A DNA stretch of 64,000 bases from Capra hircus (Eukaryota > Chordata > Mammalia > Artiodactyla > Bovidae): the NCBI RefSeq assembly GCF_001704415.2, contig NC_030821.1, positions 35,261,210-35,325,209 of the forward strand, read 5' to 3'. The stretch's first letter is position 1. Every line of letters starts with the position of its first letter. The position numbers and the translations under genes were made by a program. Of the stretch, positions 45,822 through 56,255 are shown piece after piece. The notes under the pieces were generated by a model. It was given only the letters and a program-made list of their open reading frames with translations. It searched no databases and had not been told where the DNA came from.

Positions 45822-45842
45822 AAAACTGGAAAGTTTATATTT

Positions 45843-46165
45843 ACAAAAGCTAAATACTGTAAATCTACCACTGCTTCCCTTAACAACCCACTTGGCCATT
45901 TACAAGGATAAGATGAAATAAGGGTGTAGTCTTGTGTCTCCACAGAGAAGGGAAAGGAATACCTAGATGTCAGATATCTTATCTCTATGTGGAGTTCAGT
46001 TCAAAATAAAGGTTGCAATTCATCATCAATTATTTTTCCCTCTCTGCAGCCTCTCTTCCTCCAACTGCCTCTGACAAAGCAGCGCTCAAGTGTCCTCGCA
46101 CTGAGGAAATGTCAAAGCTCAAATAGATGCATTGCCGTTGCCGTTTTCTCTGTCAGCAAATCCGT
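45843..46165. other. Intergenic, nothing recognised
   Basis: Unique sequence between a BovB and a Bov-tA element. Confidence 0.45.
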
Positions 46166-46178
46166 AACTCTTCCCCTG

Positions 46179-46373
46179 GTGCGTGCTAAGTCACTTCAGT
46201 CGTGTCTGACTCTGTGCAGCCCTACAGACTGTAGCCCGCCAGGCTCCCCTGTCCATGGGGATTCTCCAGGCAAGAATACTGGAGTGGGTTGAGGGGATCT
46301 TCCTGACCCAGGGATCGAACCCTTCCCTCTATGGCAGGCAGGTTCTTTACCACTAGCGCCACCCGGGAAGCCC
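46179..46373 (-). mobile_element. Bov-tA SINE
   Basis: Antisense Bov-tA with a deletion in the body (gggttgaggggatcttcc). TSD aactcttcccctg / aactctccccctg at 46166-46178 and 46374-46386. Confidence 0.93.
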
Positions 46374-46386
46374 AACTCTCCCCCTG

Positions 46387-46875
46387 CCCTGAGCTTTTTC
46401 TATTCCATCTGTTTCTGGCTCACTTCTGTCCTGTCAGTCTCCAATTCCTGGCTGTTTTACTCTAAACGCTAACCTTCCTGGGACCACCCTGGTAGCTGAC
46501 AGCTCCCTTTCAGAGAGGCTCTACTTCCAGCCTTTCTATGTCACATGCTGGTGAATCCAGCATTGGCTTATCCTCTTCCTCAGCCTGGATGCCCTGCGCA
46601 CTCTTCTTCTGTCTGGTTAAATCCTTAATAATTCTTCAAGGCTCCTCTGAACCCACTGCCAGCCCTAACAGCGTTCACACTGATTTCCACCATCTCTGAA
46701 CTCAGTGGACTCGCAGGTCAATCACGCCCTACCTTCTGCTCTTATGTTGCGGCTTCATGTGTGTGCCTTGTCTGCCTGGGGAGATGGAAAGCTCTCTGGG
46801 GTTTGGAGAAATTTTCCCTCTTTCTCTATCCAACAGAGTACTATGACCATCATAGATATTCAATTAGTAGTGGTC
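46387..46875. other. Intergenic, nothing recognised
   Basis: C/T-rich unique sequence without domain-bearing frames. Confidence 0.4.
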
Positions 46876-46879
46876 AAGT

Positions 46880-47025
46880 TTGGGGGTTTGATTCCTGGAT
46901 TGGGAAGATCCTCTGGAGAAGAGAATGGCTTCCCACTCCATTATTCTTGCCTGGAAATCTCATGGACAGAAGAGTCTGGTAAGCTATAGTCCATGGGTTG
47001 ATACAACTGAGTGACTAACACGTTC
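46880..47025 (+). mobile_element. Bov-tA SINE fragment
   Basis: Lacks most of the tRNA-like head; from ggtttgattcctggattggg to acaactgagtgactaacac. Confidence 0.87.
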
Positions 47026-47143
47026 ATTTTTGTTTGAATCAAAGTTCATTTTGGTTCATAAGTTTTTACTGATTAGGAAATGACCTTTCAACTTTGCATA
47101 TTGCCTTAAAAAGTTATTTCTCTCTTTTCATTACACTTGATAC

Positions 47144-47439
47144 AAGAAACAATACTTTTTTCATGTGTTCCCCGTCCTGAACCCCCCTCTCTCCTCCCTC
47201 CCTGTACCATCCTTCTGGGCAAAACCAATACAATATTGTAAAGTAATTAACCTCCAATTAAAATAAATAAATTTATATCAAAAATAAATAAATAAGCACA
47301 TTAAAAAAATTACCTGGAGGTTAGTATTAACTTATTGGTGTGTCACTTCATTGTTCTTTGGATATATGTGTATTTATAAGTATATATCATATTTAATAGA
47401 GTTGAGACTTTTACAGGAAAAAAAAGAAACAATACTTTT
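47144..47439 (+). mobile_element. Short L1 insertion: inverted 5' piece, L1 end, transduced tail
   Basis: 16-bp perfect TSDs (aagaaacaatactttt) at 47144-47159 and 47424-47439. Inside: 47160-47218 is antisense L1 3' UTR (tgttccccgtcctgaacccc); 47219-47310 is the sense L1 3' terminus (aaaaccaatacaatattg, A-rich end); 47311-47417 is non-L1 sequence with AATAGA at 47395-47400; a short poly(A) starts at 47418. Read as twin priming plus 3' transduction. Confidence 0.82.
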
Positions 47440-47682
47440 GAGGTCAAAGTAATTCACATATTAATGAGTACATTTATACATTAATGAATGCATTATTATT
47501 GATTGGCACCCACAAAATTAAAGATAAAACAAAAATCTTAGAATAAGTTTCCATACCACGACATCAAGAGAAGTTCAAACTCATTTATGGAAGGCACTCT
47601 GTGAACAGATAATATAGGTGTAACACTTTACATACATAGTATAGAGGGTAATACTTTACATATATTAAGTCCCTAAGTCATT

Positions 47683-48719
47683 CAGTTCAGTTCAGTTGCT
47701 CAGTTGTGTCTGAATCTTTGTGACCCCATGGACTGCAGCATGCCAGGCCTCCCTGTCCATCACCAACTCCTGGAGTTTCTTCAAACTCACATCCATTGAG
47801 TCAGTGATGCCATCCAATTATCTCATGCTCTGTCATCCCCTTCTCCTCCTGCTTTCAGTTTTTCCCAGCATCAAGGTCTTTTCCAGTGAGTCAGTTCTTC
47901 ACATCAGGTGGCCAGAGTATTAGAGCTTCGGCTTCAGCATCAGTCCTTTCAATGAATATTCAGGACTGATTTCCTTTAGGATGGACTGGTTGGATCTCCA
48001 GGCAGTCCAAGGGACTCTCAAGAGTCTTCTCCAACACCACAGTTCAAAGCCATCAATTCTTCAGCCTCAGCTTTCTTTATAGTCCAATTCTCATATCCGT
48101 ACATGACCACTGGAAAAATCATAGCCTTGACTAGACAGACCTTTTTTGGCAAAGTAATTTCTTTGCTTTTTAATATGCTGTCTAGGTTGGTAATAGCTTT
48201 TCTTCCAATGAACAAGCATCTTTTAATTTCATGGCTGCAGTCACCATGTGCAGTGATTTTCACTGTTTCCCCATCTATTTGCCATGAAGCTATGGGACCA
48301 GATGCCACAATATTAGTTTTCTGAATGTTGAGTTTCAAGCCAACTTTTTCACTCTCTTTTTTCACTTTCATCAAGAGGTCCTTTAGTTCTTCTTCACTTT
48401 CTGCCATAAGGGTGGTATCATCTGCATATCTGAGGTTATTGATATTCCTCCCAGAAATCTTGATTCCAGTTTGTGCTTCATCCAGCCCAGCATTTCGCTG
48501 GATGTACTCTGCATATAAGCAGGGTGACAATATACAACCTTGACATATTCCTTTCCTGATCTGGAACCAGTCTGTTGTTCTGTATCCAGTTCCAACTGTT
48601 TCTTCCTGACCTGCATACAGATTTCTCAGGAGGCAGGTCAGGTGGTCTGGTATTCCCAGCTCTTTAAGAATTTCCCACAGTTTGTTGTGATCCACACAGT
48701 CAAAGGCTTTGGCATAGTC
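47683..48719 (-). mobile_element. BovB LINE, 3' third
   Basis: Antisense BovB from the 3' end to the RT motif A region (DYAKAFD at its 5' edge, about 48715). The YADD box is intact (NNLRYADDTTLMAE, about 48400-48440). Small deletions near 48260 and 48515 disturb the frame. Confidence 0.92.
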
Positions 48720-48720
48720 G

Positions 48721-48840
48721 AGGAAATGACAACCTGCTCCCGTATTCTTGCCTCGAGAATCCCAAGGACAGAGAAGCCTAGAGTACTCTAGTCCATACTA
48801 TAGTCCATGGGGCCGCAGTCATCTGAGCAGCTGAGCACAC
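48721..48840 (+). mobile_element. Bov-A SINE fragment
   Basis: Diverged Bov-A body (aggaaatgacaacctgctcc ... tagtccatggggccgcag) starting exactly where the BovB copy ends. Confidence 0.75.
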
Positions 48841-48984
48841 ATGCACTGAGACATATACTATTCCCTTTTTTATAGATCAAGACCCTTAAGCACATAAGAG
48901 AAAGGAGGTGAGTACTGAAAGCAATGACTATATTTTCCTTGGAGGATGAATCATAGAGAATCAATGAAAATGATAGATTTTGTG

Positions 48985-49180
48985 TGCCAGGCCCGTTATA
49001 TCTCATTTAATTTGCACAACTTCATGAAATAGAAACTATTAATTCTCCTACTTTATAAACCAAGAAATGGAAGCCCAGGGAAGTTAAAACACTTGTCCTA
49101 GGCCATGCAGCTAGAAAGTACTTGAACTGGATTTAAATCTCAGTCTGCCTCTGAGGTCCTCATTCTTAACCAGTATATGA
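48985..49180 (+). repeat. MIR element
   Basis: Core signature: tttataaaccaagaaatgg, ccatgcagctagaaagtac and ttcttaaccag. Confidence 0.75.
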
Positions 49181-50252
49181 GATAAAAGATGCAAAAACAG
49201 GTGAAACATAGACTGACGTGTGTGGTATTATAATCTGAATGCCTCTGGAAGACCTCGAACTTAGCAATCAGTTGAACCCTTACAGACAGACAGACACACA
49301 AACACGCGGTGTGATGATATCTGTCCAGCACTTAGCACAGGCCTGGTTCACACAAGTGCTTAGTAAATGTCAAGCATTCCTGCTGTGGCCACTGTCTTCC
49401 CTTAGCTGCAGTGGAAGGACCAGCATTAAGAACTGACTCGCTAGAACATGAGAACGGAATCTGGCTTGCTTTCACAGAAGGAGATGTATTGCTCTATATC
49501 TTATTTTCTCCTTCTGCAATGAGAAGGACTATTTGAACAGGCAGGTCATGGAAAGGTAAAGAAAGCCTTATCAAAAAATAGAACTAACAACATTTCCTTT
49601 TTTATGTCCTGCCCCCAGGTATCCTTTGCATTTTCTTCCTCCAGTTTTCCTGTTTTTTCCTGTCTCTAGCTACATCCTTGCTCAGAAGCCACCAGGCATA
49701 CTCAAGGCATTTCACTGTAAGGAGAATCCAAATGCATCTAGCAAATGAGTGCAATTCTTTGGCAGAGCACAGCACTTCATTCTGCAAGGTCTGTTAGCTA
49801 GAAATCAGTAAGACCTGTGCTCTAAGGACTCTGGGTGGTGTTTGATATGCTCTTCTAAGCCATGACTGGCCACAGAATTGAAAAAACAAAACACTGAGTG
49901 AGACGGGGTTTTACCTCCTTCAGCAGCATTTCTGTACTGAAAGTGACAAACAGAATGGTGGCGTGGGTGTAGAAGTGGGTCAGTTGTTTACCCTTGTGAC
50001 CATGTGGTTGACTAGGATCTGGGGCTTGCTGTAGAGGCCCTGCGTCACAGGGAGTATCACACTGCATATCCTTGGGCTGGGGAAGAGATGAGAAGTCAAC
50101 GTACAGTTTCTACTGAGTGTGTATCATGTTCCATCATGAAGTTGAGAAGTTGTAAGACTTGAACCGTCTGTGCTGAGCATCGGCCTCCAGGAGTTCACAC
50201 TAGTTATGAAAGATGCATTTTGAGCCATGTTCTGGTTCTGGATTTGGTGAGA
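49181..50252. other. Intergenic, nothing recognised
   Basis: Unique sequence; short frames only. Confidence 0.4.
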
Positions 50253-50263
50253 ACAACCATATG

Positions 50264-50464
50264 GGGCTTCCCTCATGGCTCAGATGGTAAAGAATCTGTC
50301 TGTAATGCAGGAGACCTGGGTTTGATCCCTGGGTGGGGAAGATCCTTTGGAGAAGGGTATGACAACCCACTCCAGCAGTCTTGCCTGGAGAATTCCATGG
50401 ACAGCAGGCTATAGTTCATGGGGTCACAATGAGTAGGACATGACTGAGCAACTAATACACACAT
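50264..50464 (+). mobile_element. Bov-tA SINE
   Basis: Sense Bov-tA with perfect 11-bp TSDs (acaaccatatg), 50253-50263 and 50465-50475. Confidence 0.95.
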
Positions 50465-50475
50465 ACAACCATATG

Positions 50476-51387
50476 ACCTCAATCTGCAAGGAAAATATGG
50501 GCATGGGGCCCAGGGCTGCCTCCCCTGGAAGCTGGTCCAATTCAGCACCAGCTTATGCCAGACCAGCCCACAGCCACTGTTACCAAAGATGTGGGTCTCT
50601 GCATCTTGAAGTGTAGTGTGCTGCAAAAAAAAGTGGGTAAGAGGAACATACAAGAAGTGGTCTACTCCACCCCTCTTGAAAACTTTCAGTGAGAAAGGGC
50701 CATTTTGTATACTTCCTTAAGAAGGAAGAAAGACACAGGAGTACTTTCATCAGGTGCTTCAGGAGGTGAGCCTCGGCTGCTTTCTGGCCCTTTGGAATTG
50801 GAAGAGACCGATGCCTTTTGAATTCCACTTGAAGACACAGAAGAGGCTGCAAGAGCCATTGTTGGCCTGACAATGGAAGATGATTTTCATAGACAAGTTG
50901 ATTGCTTTCTAAGAAGCAGAAAAATAAAGCCAATTTCAGCAAACACCCAGGAGTCTGTGAGAGCAGCTACTTCTGAAAGGACAAAGAGATGGGTAACAAA
51001 AGAGATGAAGCTTCACCAGGGAACATATTTCCTCCATCTGGGAGGAAAACTGGGTTTCACAGTGTTTGCATAGTAGATCAATGAGCATCTTGTCCAAGGC
51101 TCTGCTAAAGTCTGGTCGGCAGAAGCTTATACAAACTTAGAAAATGTTACCAGGAAAACCTGATATGATGAGGGTTAAACCAGCCTAGACAGCTGTAGAA
51201 AGAGTTCTTAAATGGGTAGCTATCGTATATATCCAGACTGTTTTCTGAGCCTTTAAACTCAACTATGATAATCTCCCTTCCTTCCCAGAAAAAGAAGAAA
51301 TAGTCTGCTCCCCAACTAAGCAGTGAAAATGACAGTTGGAGAAAAAAAATGTAAATGTGGGTATGCATATTTACCTCTCTCTTTAAT
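50476..51387. other. Intergenic, nothing recognised
   Basis: Unique sequence. Frames of 60-120 codons occur on both strands, without domains or splice-supported structure. Confidence 0.4.
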
Positions 51388-51500
51388 TGGTAAGTCATGT
51401 CCAACTCCTGCAACCCCATGGACCATAGCCTGCAGGCTCCTCTGTCCATGGGGTTCTCTAGGCAAGAATATTGGAATGGGCTGTTATTTTCTTCTCCAGA
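51388..51500 (-). mobile_element. Bov-A SINE fragment
   Basis: Antisense Bov-A body (ggtaagtcatgtccaactcc ... ttcttctccag), no tRNA head. Confidence 0.85.
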
Positions 51501-51639
51501 GTAATAACATAAACCAACGTAAAGCAAAAGAAAAAAAATCATTGTATGTTCACTTTATACATGAGAAGGTTCATCAAATATCTGTGGCAATGTTCACATT
51601 TGGCCAAATACAGAGTGGCCCAGTTTTTCTTTGCGTTTA

Positions 51640-52077
51640 GCTAAAATGTGCTGAGTATCTATTCTGAAGTGGCATTTTGTCAGGTGACTTATGTACCAAA
51701 TTATTTAGTTACTCCCAATTCTCCTAGGTGGTGCTGACCTCACTTTTTGGATGAGAAATTTTAGGTTCAGAGAGTTTATATAACTTGTGTATCACTTAGG
51801 ATGGTTTGAATAACAAGCAACAGAGCATGTAACAATGGCTTAAACAAAAACACTTAGAGTTAGCCTCCAGAACAAGGAGTCTGGGTCCCAAGGTTGGGTC
51901 AGCAGATGAACAATGACATCAAGGACCCTGGCCGTATTCATCCTTCCTCCCTTCCACCCCTGACATGTTGGCTCACAGTCTTTAGGCTTCTTGCCTCATG
52001 GTGGTGTTGTGATGGCTGCTACAGTTCCAGACACTACACGTTTACACCACCAGACCTCAGGCAACAGAGGGGAGTTA
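51640..52077. repeat. MIR relic and an old unnamed repeat
   Basis: 51640-51790 resembles MIR (tttttggatgagaaatttt, ggttcagagagttta). About 51790-52075 shares aatggcttaaacaaaaa with the repeat near 40560; its family is not identified, and part of it may continue after the SINE pair at 52600. Confidence 0.5.
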
Positions 52078-52078
52078 G

Positions 52079-52290
52079 GACTTCTTCGGTGGCTCAGATG
52101 GTAAAGCGTCTGTCTACAATGCGGGAGACCGGGGTTCAAGCTCTGGATTGGGAAGATCCCCTGGAGAAGGAAATGGCAATCCACTAAAGTACTATTGCCT
52201 GGAAAATCCCATGGACAGAGGAGCCTGGTAGGCTACAGTCTGTGGGGTCACAAAGAGTCGGACACAACTCAGTGACTTCACTTTCACTTT
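52079..52290 (+). mobile_element. Bov-tA SINE
   Basis: Sense Bov-tA, head ggacttcttcggtggctcag, tail (cactttcactttcacttt). Confidence 0.92.
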
Positions 52291-52345
52291 CACTTTGGTC
52301 ACAGCACAATTTTTCATCAGGGAAGAAAATTTTAGCCCGAATTCC

Positions 52346-52598
52346 CTAATGTGTGTGTGTGTGTGTGTGTGTGTTTGTGTGTGCGTACGCTCAGCCACTC
52401 AGTCATGTATGACTCTCTGCTACCCCATGGACTGTAGCCTGCCAGCTTTCTCAGTCTATGGGGTTTTTTCAGGCAAGAATACTAGAGCCAGATGCCATTT
52501 CCTTCTCCAGGGAATCCTCCTGACCCAAGGATTAAACCCCCAACTCCTGCACTGGCAAGAAGGTTCTTTATCACTGAACCACCAGGGAAGCCCCACTC
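52346..52598 (-). mobile_element. Bov-tA SINE with (TG)n tail
   Basis: Antisense Bov-tA; the tail has grown to a (TG)n microsatellite at 52349-52384. Short flanking repeat ccctaa. Confidence 0.92.
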
Positions 52599-52599
52599 C

Positions 52600-53044
52600 C
52601 TAACATACTTCTCTTTAAATCTATTTGGCAGGAATGAATGGCATGACCACCTGGAGCCATAGAGATACTGGGCAAGTGGGTATCCAACATTTTGGCCATT
52701 GTCATCAGAGGCTGGCTTTGCCAGGAAGGAAGCAGAAAATAGTAACTGGACCAACATCCACAGTGTCTGCACACTTCCGAAGGTTACAGTTTGACAGAGC
52801 TGGCTCTCATTTCAAGAAGGATGGACCCCTTACCCCATGGCAAGCAGAAACACAAGGAAGGAAAGCCCTTTTCTAGATGGGAGCAGTCCACAACTTCGAG
52901 CATCAGTGCTCTGCTCTTGAACAAATGAAAGGTGGTCAAGAAGCCCATAATGCTGTGGACCTTGGATTCTCCCTCCAAAGCGTGGGTTATTCAGCTCCCT
53001 CTCCTGAGTGTCACTTGAGTTTGAGGTTAATAGGAAGCCACACA
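52600..53044. other. Intergenic, nothing certain
   Basis: Non-coding; possibly the continuation of the old repeat interrupted at 52077. Confidence 0.4.
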
Positions 53045-53832
53045 GATAGCTTTCTTTATGGTCCAATTATCACATCCATACATGACTACTGGAAAAATCA
53101 TAGCTTTGACGAGATGGACCTTTGTCAGCAAAGTAATGTCTCTGCTTTTTAATATGCTGTCTAGGTTGGTCATGGCTTTTCTTCTAAGGAAAAAGCATCT
53201 TTTAATTTCATAGCTGCAATCACTATCTGCAGTGATTTTGGAGCCCAAGAAAATAAAGTCTGTCACTGTTTCCATTGTTTCCCCATCTATTTCCCATGAA
53301 GTGATGGGACCAGATGCCATGATCTTTGGTTTTTGAATGTTGAGTTTTAAGCCAGTTTTTTCACTCTTCTCTTTCACTTTCATCAAGAGGCTCTTCAGTT
53401 CCTCTTTGCTTTCTGCCATAAGGGTGGTGTCATCTCCATATCTGAGGTTATTGACATTTCTCCCAGAAATATTGATTTCAGCTTGTGCTTCATCCAGCCC
53501 AACATTTCACATGATGTGCTGCTGCTGCTGCTGCTAAGTCGCTTCAGTCGTGTCCGACTCTGTGCGACCCCATAGACGGCAGCCCACCAGGCTCCCCCGT
53601 CCCTGGGATTCTCCAGGCAAGAACACTGGAGTCACATGATGTACTCTGCATATAAGTTAAATAAGCAGGGTGACAATATACAGCCTTGACTATTTGGAAC
53701 CAGTCCACTGTTCCACGTCCGGTTCTAACTGTTGCTTCTTGACTTGCATACACAGATTTCTCAGGAGGAAGGTAAGATGGTCTGGTATTCCCATCTCTTT
53801 AAGAATTTTCCAGTTTGTTATGATCCAGAACA
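53045..53832 (-). mobile_element. BovB LINE, internal part, split by a SINE
   Basis: Antisense BovB from the C-terminal domain (lacking the 3' end) to before the RT motif A region; the YADD box reads RYGDD-like (ccatatctgagg). Split at 53518-53631 by a Bov-A monomer. Confidence 0.9.
53518..53631 (-). mobile_element. Bov-A monomer inside BovB
   Basis: Antisense, (GCT)n at the left; perfect 11-bp TSD (tcacatgatgt) at 53507-53517 and 53632-53642. Low divergence suggests a recent insertion. Confidence 0.95.
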
Positions 53833-54582
53833 GTTTGTTTTTATCCTTAGTTATAGAAAATCGGTTCTGCTCATCTTCAGGTTGTTCTCAGAGATAGTTA
53901 CTCTATATGCATTAATAGTTTTAGTTTTGGTGTGTCTGCAGGAGAAAGTGAGCACAGGGTTCTCCCATTCTATCATCTTTATTTGATCATGCTAGGCTTT
54001 CAAGTGTCTTCCAGTCTTATGCCCACGGGGATATATAGAGCTTTTCCAACTCTATTCTGCCGTTGGGCTTGTTGGCTTCTCCCTGACTGGTCCAGATACG
54101 TGCTCATGCCATACTGCATGTATTTTCTTGTACATTATTAGTGAATTCTACCAGTGACATACTGAAAATTATATGCAATAATCATAAAATAGCTTGGAAT
54201 TATTTGTAACATATTGACTTATATGAACATATAAGTAGACAAATAACGTTGATTTAACATTTTTATTTGCACAGTTCTCAGTCCCCAAGAGCTCCAAGAA
54301 ACACAGTATTGTATATAGATATTTTGTGTATATAAACAACAGACACACACACAGACACAATCCTGTCTGCGTATTCCACGATAAAATAAAGAGAGAAGGC
54401 ATAATCCTTATTCTCAGAAGTTTACAATTAAGAAGCAAAAAGGACAAACATACACAGAAAATGCAGAACAGACTTGGGTTTAAATTCTGGCTCTGAAACT
54501 TGTTCCTTGACATCAGGCACATTGAATGATCTCACTGTGCCTCAGTTTCTCACTCGAGAATTAGGGCAGTAATCTGTTGCTG
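53833..54582. other. Intergenic, nothing recognised
   Basis: AT-rich unique DNA with a short (AC)n stretch near 54345. Confidence 0.4.
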
Positions 54583-55017
54583 TTCAGTCCCTCAGTCGTG
54601 TCGACTCTTTGTGACCCCATGGACTGCAGCACGCCAGGCTTCCCTGTCCTTCACTATCCCCCAGAATTTGCTCAAACTCATATCCATTGAGCCAGTGATG
54701 CCATGCAGATATCTAATCCTCTGCCACCCCCTTCTCCTTTTGCCTTCCATCTTGCCCAGCATCAAGGTCTTTACCAATAAGCTGTCTCTTCGCATCAGGA
54801 AGCCAAAGGATGGAGCTTCTGCATCAGTCCTTCCAATGAATATTCAGGGTTGATTTCCTTTAAGATTGACTAGTTTGATTTCCTTGCTGTCCAAGGGACT
54901 CTCAAGAGTCTTCTCCAATACCACAGTTCAAAAGCATCAATTTTTCAGTGCTCAGCCTTCTTTATGGTCCAACTCTCACATCCATACATGACTACTGGTA
55001 AAACCATAGCTTTGAAT
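54583..55017 (-). mobile_element. BovB LINE, 3' fragment
   Basis: Antisense BovB from the 3' end (gttcagtccctcagtcgtg) to about YGCES; more diverged than its neighbours. Confidence 0.9.
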
Positions 55018-56021
55018 ATATGGACGGTAATCCTTTCCCACATAATTGGTGAGAGATTTGAAGAAAAATTAAGTGAAGTAACTACCACAATGATAAACAC
55101 CCAGAAAAACTCAAATACACTCACTCCATTATTGTCCAGACATCAAAAGAGAGAGACCTATTGTTTCACTAACAAGAATGGTTTTCTTGGCTCCAAAAGC
55201 CAGTGCTAATCTTTCAAAGATTCTTTAGGAACACTAAAGGGGTACATATGAAAAAGGGACATCAGGCAGAACCCCTAGCCACAGTGGATGCCCCTGGTCC
55301 TTCCAAATCTAATATGACCTCTATAAGCAACTGATTTATTATGTCTGTGCTGGGCAATCGATTTATCATGTTTGCAGCCATCTCTTGAAAAGCAGATTTC
55401 AGAGCCAACTTTTGTTCTTGATCTCCATTTTCAGTCACCCACACAAGCAGGGAACTGCCCTTTGATTTTGGTCTCTAGGCAAAAAAACTCTTTCTTCTCA
55501 TTCCAATTACTCTGTTCCTGAGGAAGAACACTGTGGAACTGGCTGACCAACTACCAGGACAATTTTTCTCACGTTTGGAGTTCTTTATCTCCGTTTCCTC
55601 TGGTGCTAACTAGGGTATGGCTTTTCAACCCCTTTGGAGTATAAGCTTTGAGGCTTTGGTTAGTGTTCAAGGAAAAGGAACAAAATGAGTTAACCTGCTT
55701 TGACTCTCGGCTGACATTCTCAAAGCAGTCCACGGACCAGCATCCGCCGTCTCACTTGGGAGCCTGTTAGGAACACAAACTCTCTCTGGCCACGTTCCAG
55801 AGCCGACTAAACCAGAATCTGCTCTTTAAGCAGATCCACCGGTGACTCACATGGACATTTTGGGAAGCCTACCCCCGGTGTGTCTATCAACTTCATTAAG
55901 GTAAAGGAGCCTTCCATCTAGTCCAGCCTAGCTATCTGAAGCACTACACTGGGATTTAGTGCAAATTTTTATGTGGTTTTACTGTATGGTGTATGTATAT
56001 ATATATACACCATATATAAGA
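55018..56021. other. Intergenic with MER5A relic
   Basis: About 55720-55860 is a MER5A-like relic (cagtccacggaccagcatcc ... cagaatctgctctttaa). A (TA)n run is at about 55995-56007. No gene. Confidence 0.5.
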
Positions 56022-56107
56022 AGAGGATCTTCCCAACCCAGGGATTGAGCCCAGGTCTCCTGCATTGCAGGCAGATTCATTACTGTCTAAGTCACCAGGG
56101 AAGCCCA
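56022..56107 (-). mobile_element. Bov-tA head fragment
   Basis: Only the tRNA-like part (ttcccaacccagggattgag ... caccagggaagccc) in antisense. Not a functional tRNA. Confidence 0.85.
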
Positions 56108-56255
56108 TATATACCATTTAAAATGGTGTGTGTGTGTGTGTGTGTGTATACATCTATATGTTACATGAATCCACATATATGATATGTGTATATATATGTG
56201 CTGTATATACATGAATATGGAATATGGTGTGTATATATATATATATATTTTTTCC
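56108..56255. repeat. (GT)n and (TA)n microsatellites
   Basis: (GT)n at about 56127-56148 and (TA)n at about 56231-56248, beside the SINE fragment. Confidence 0.85.
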
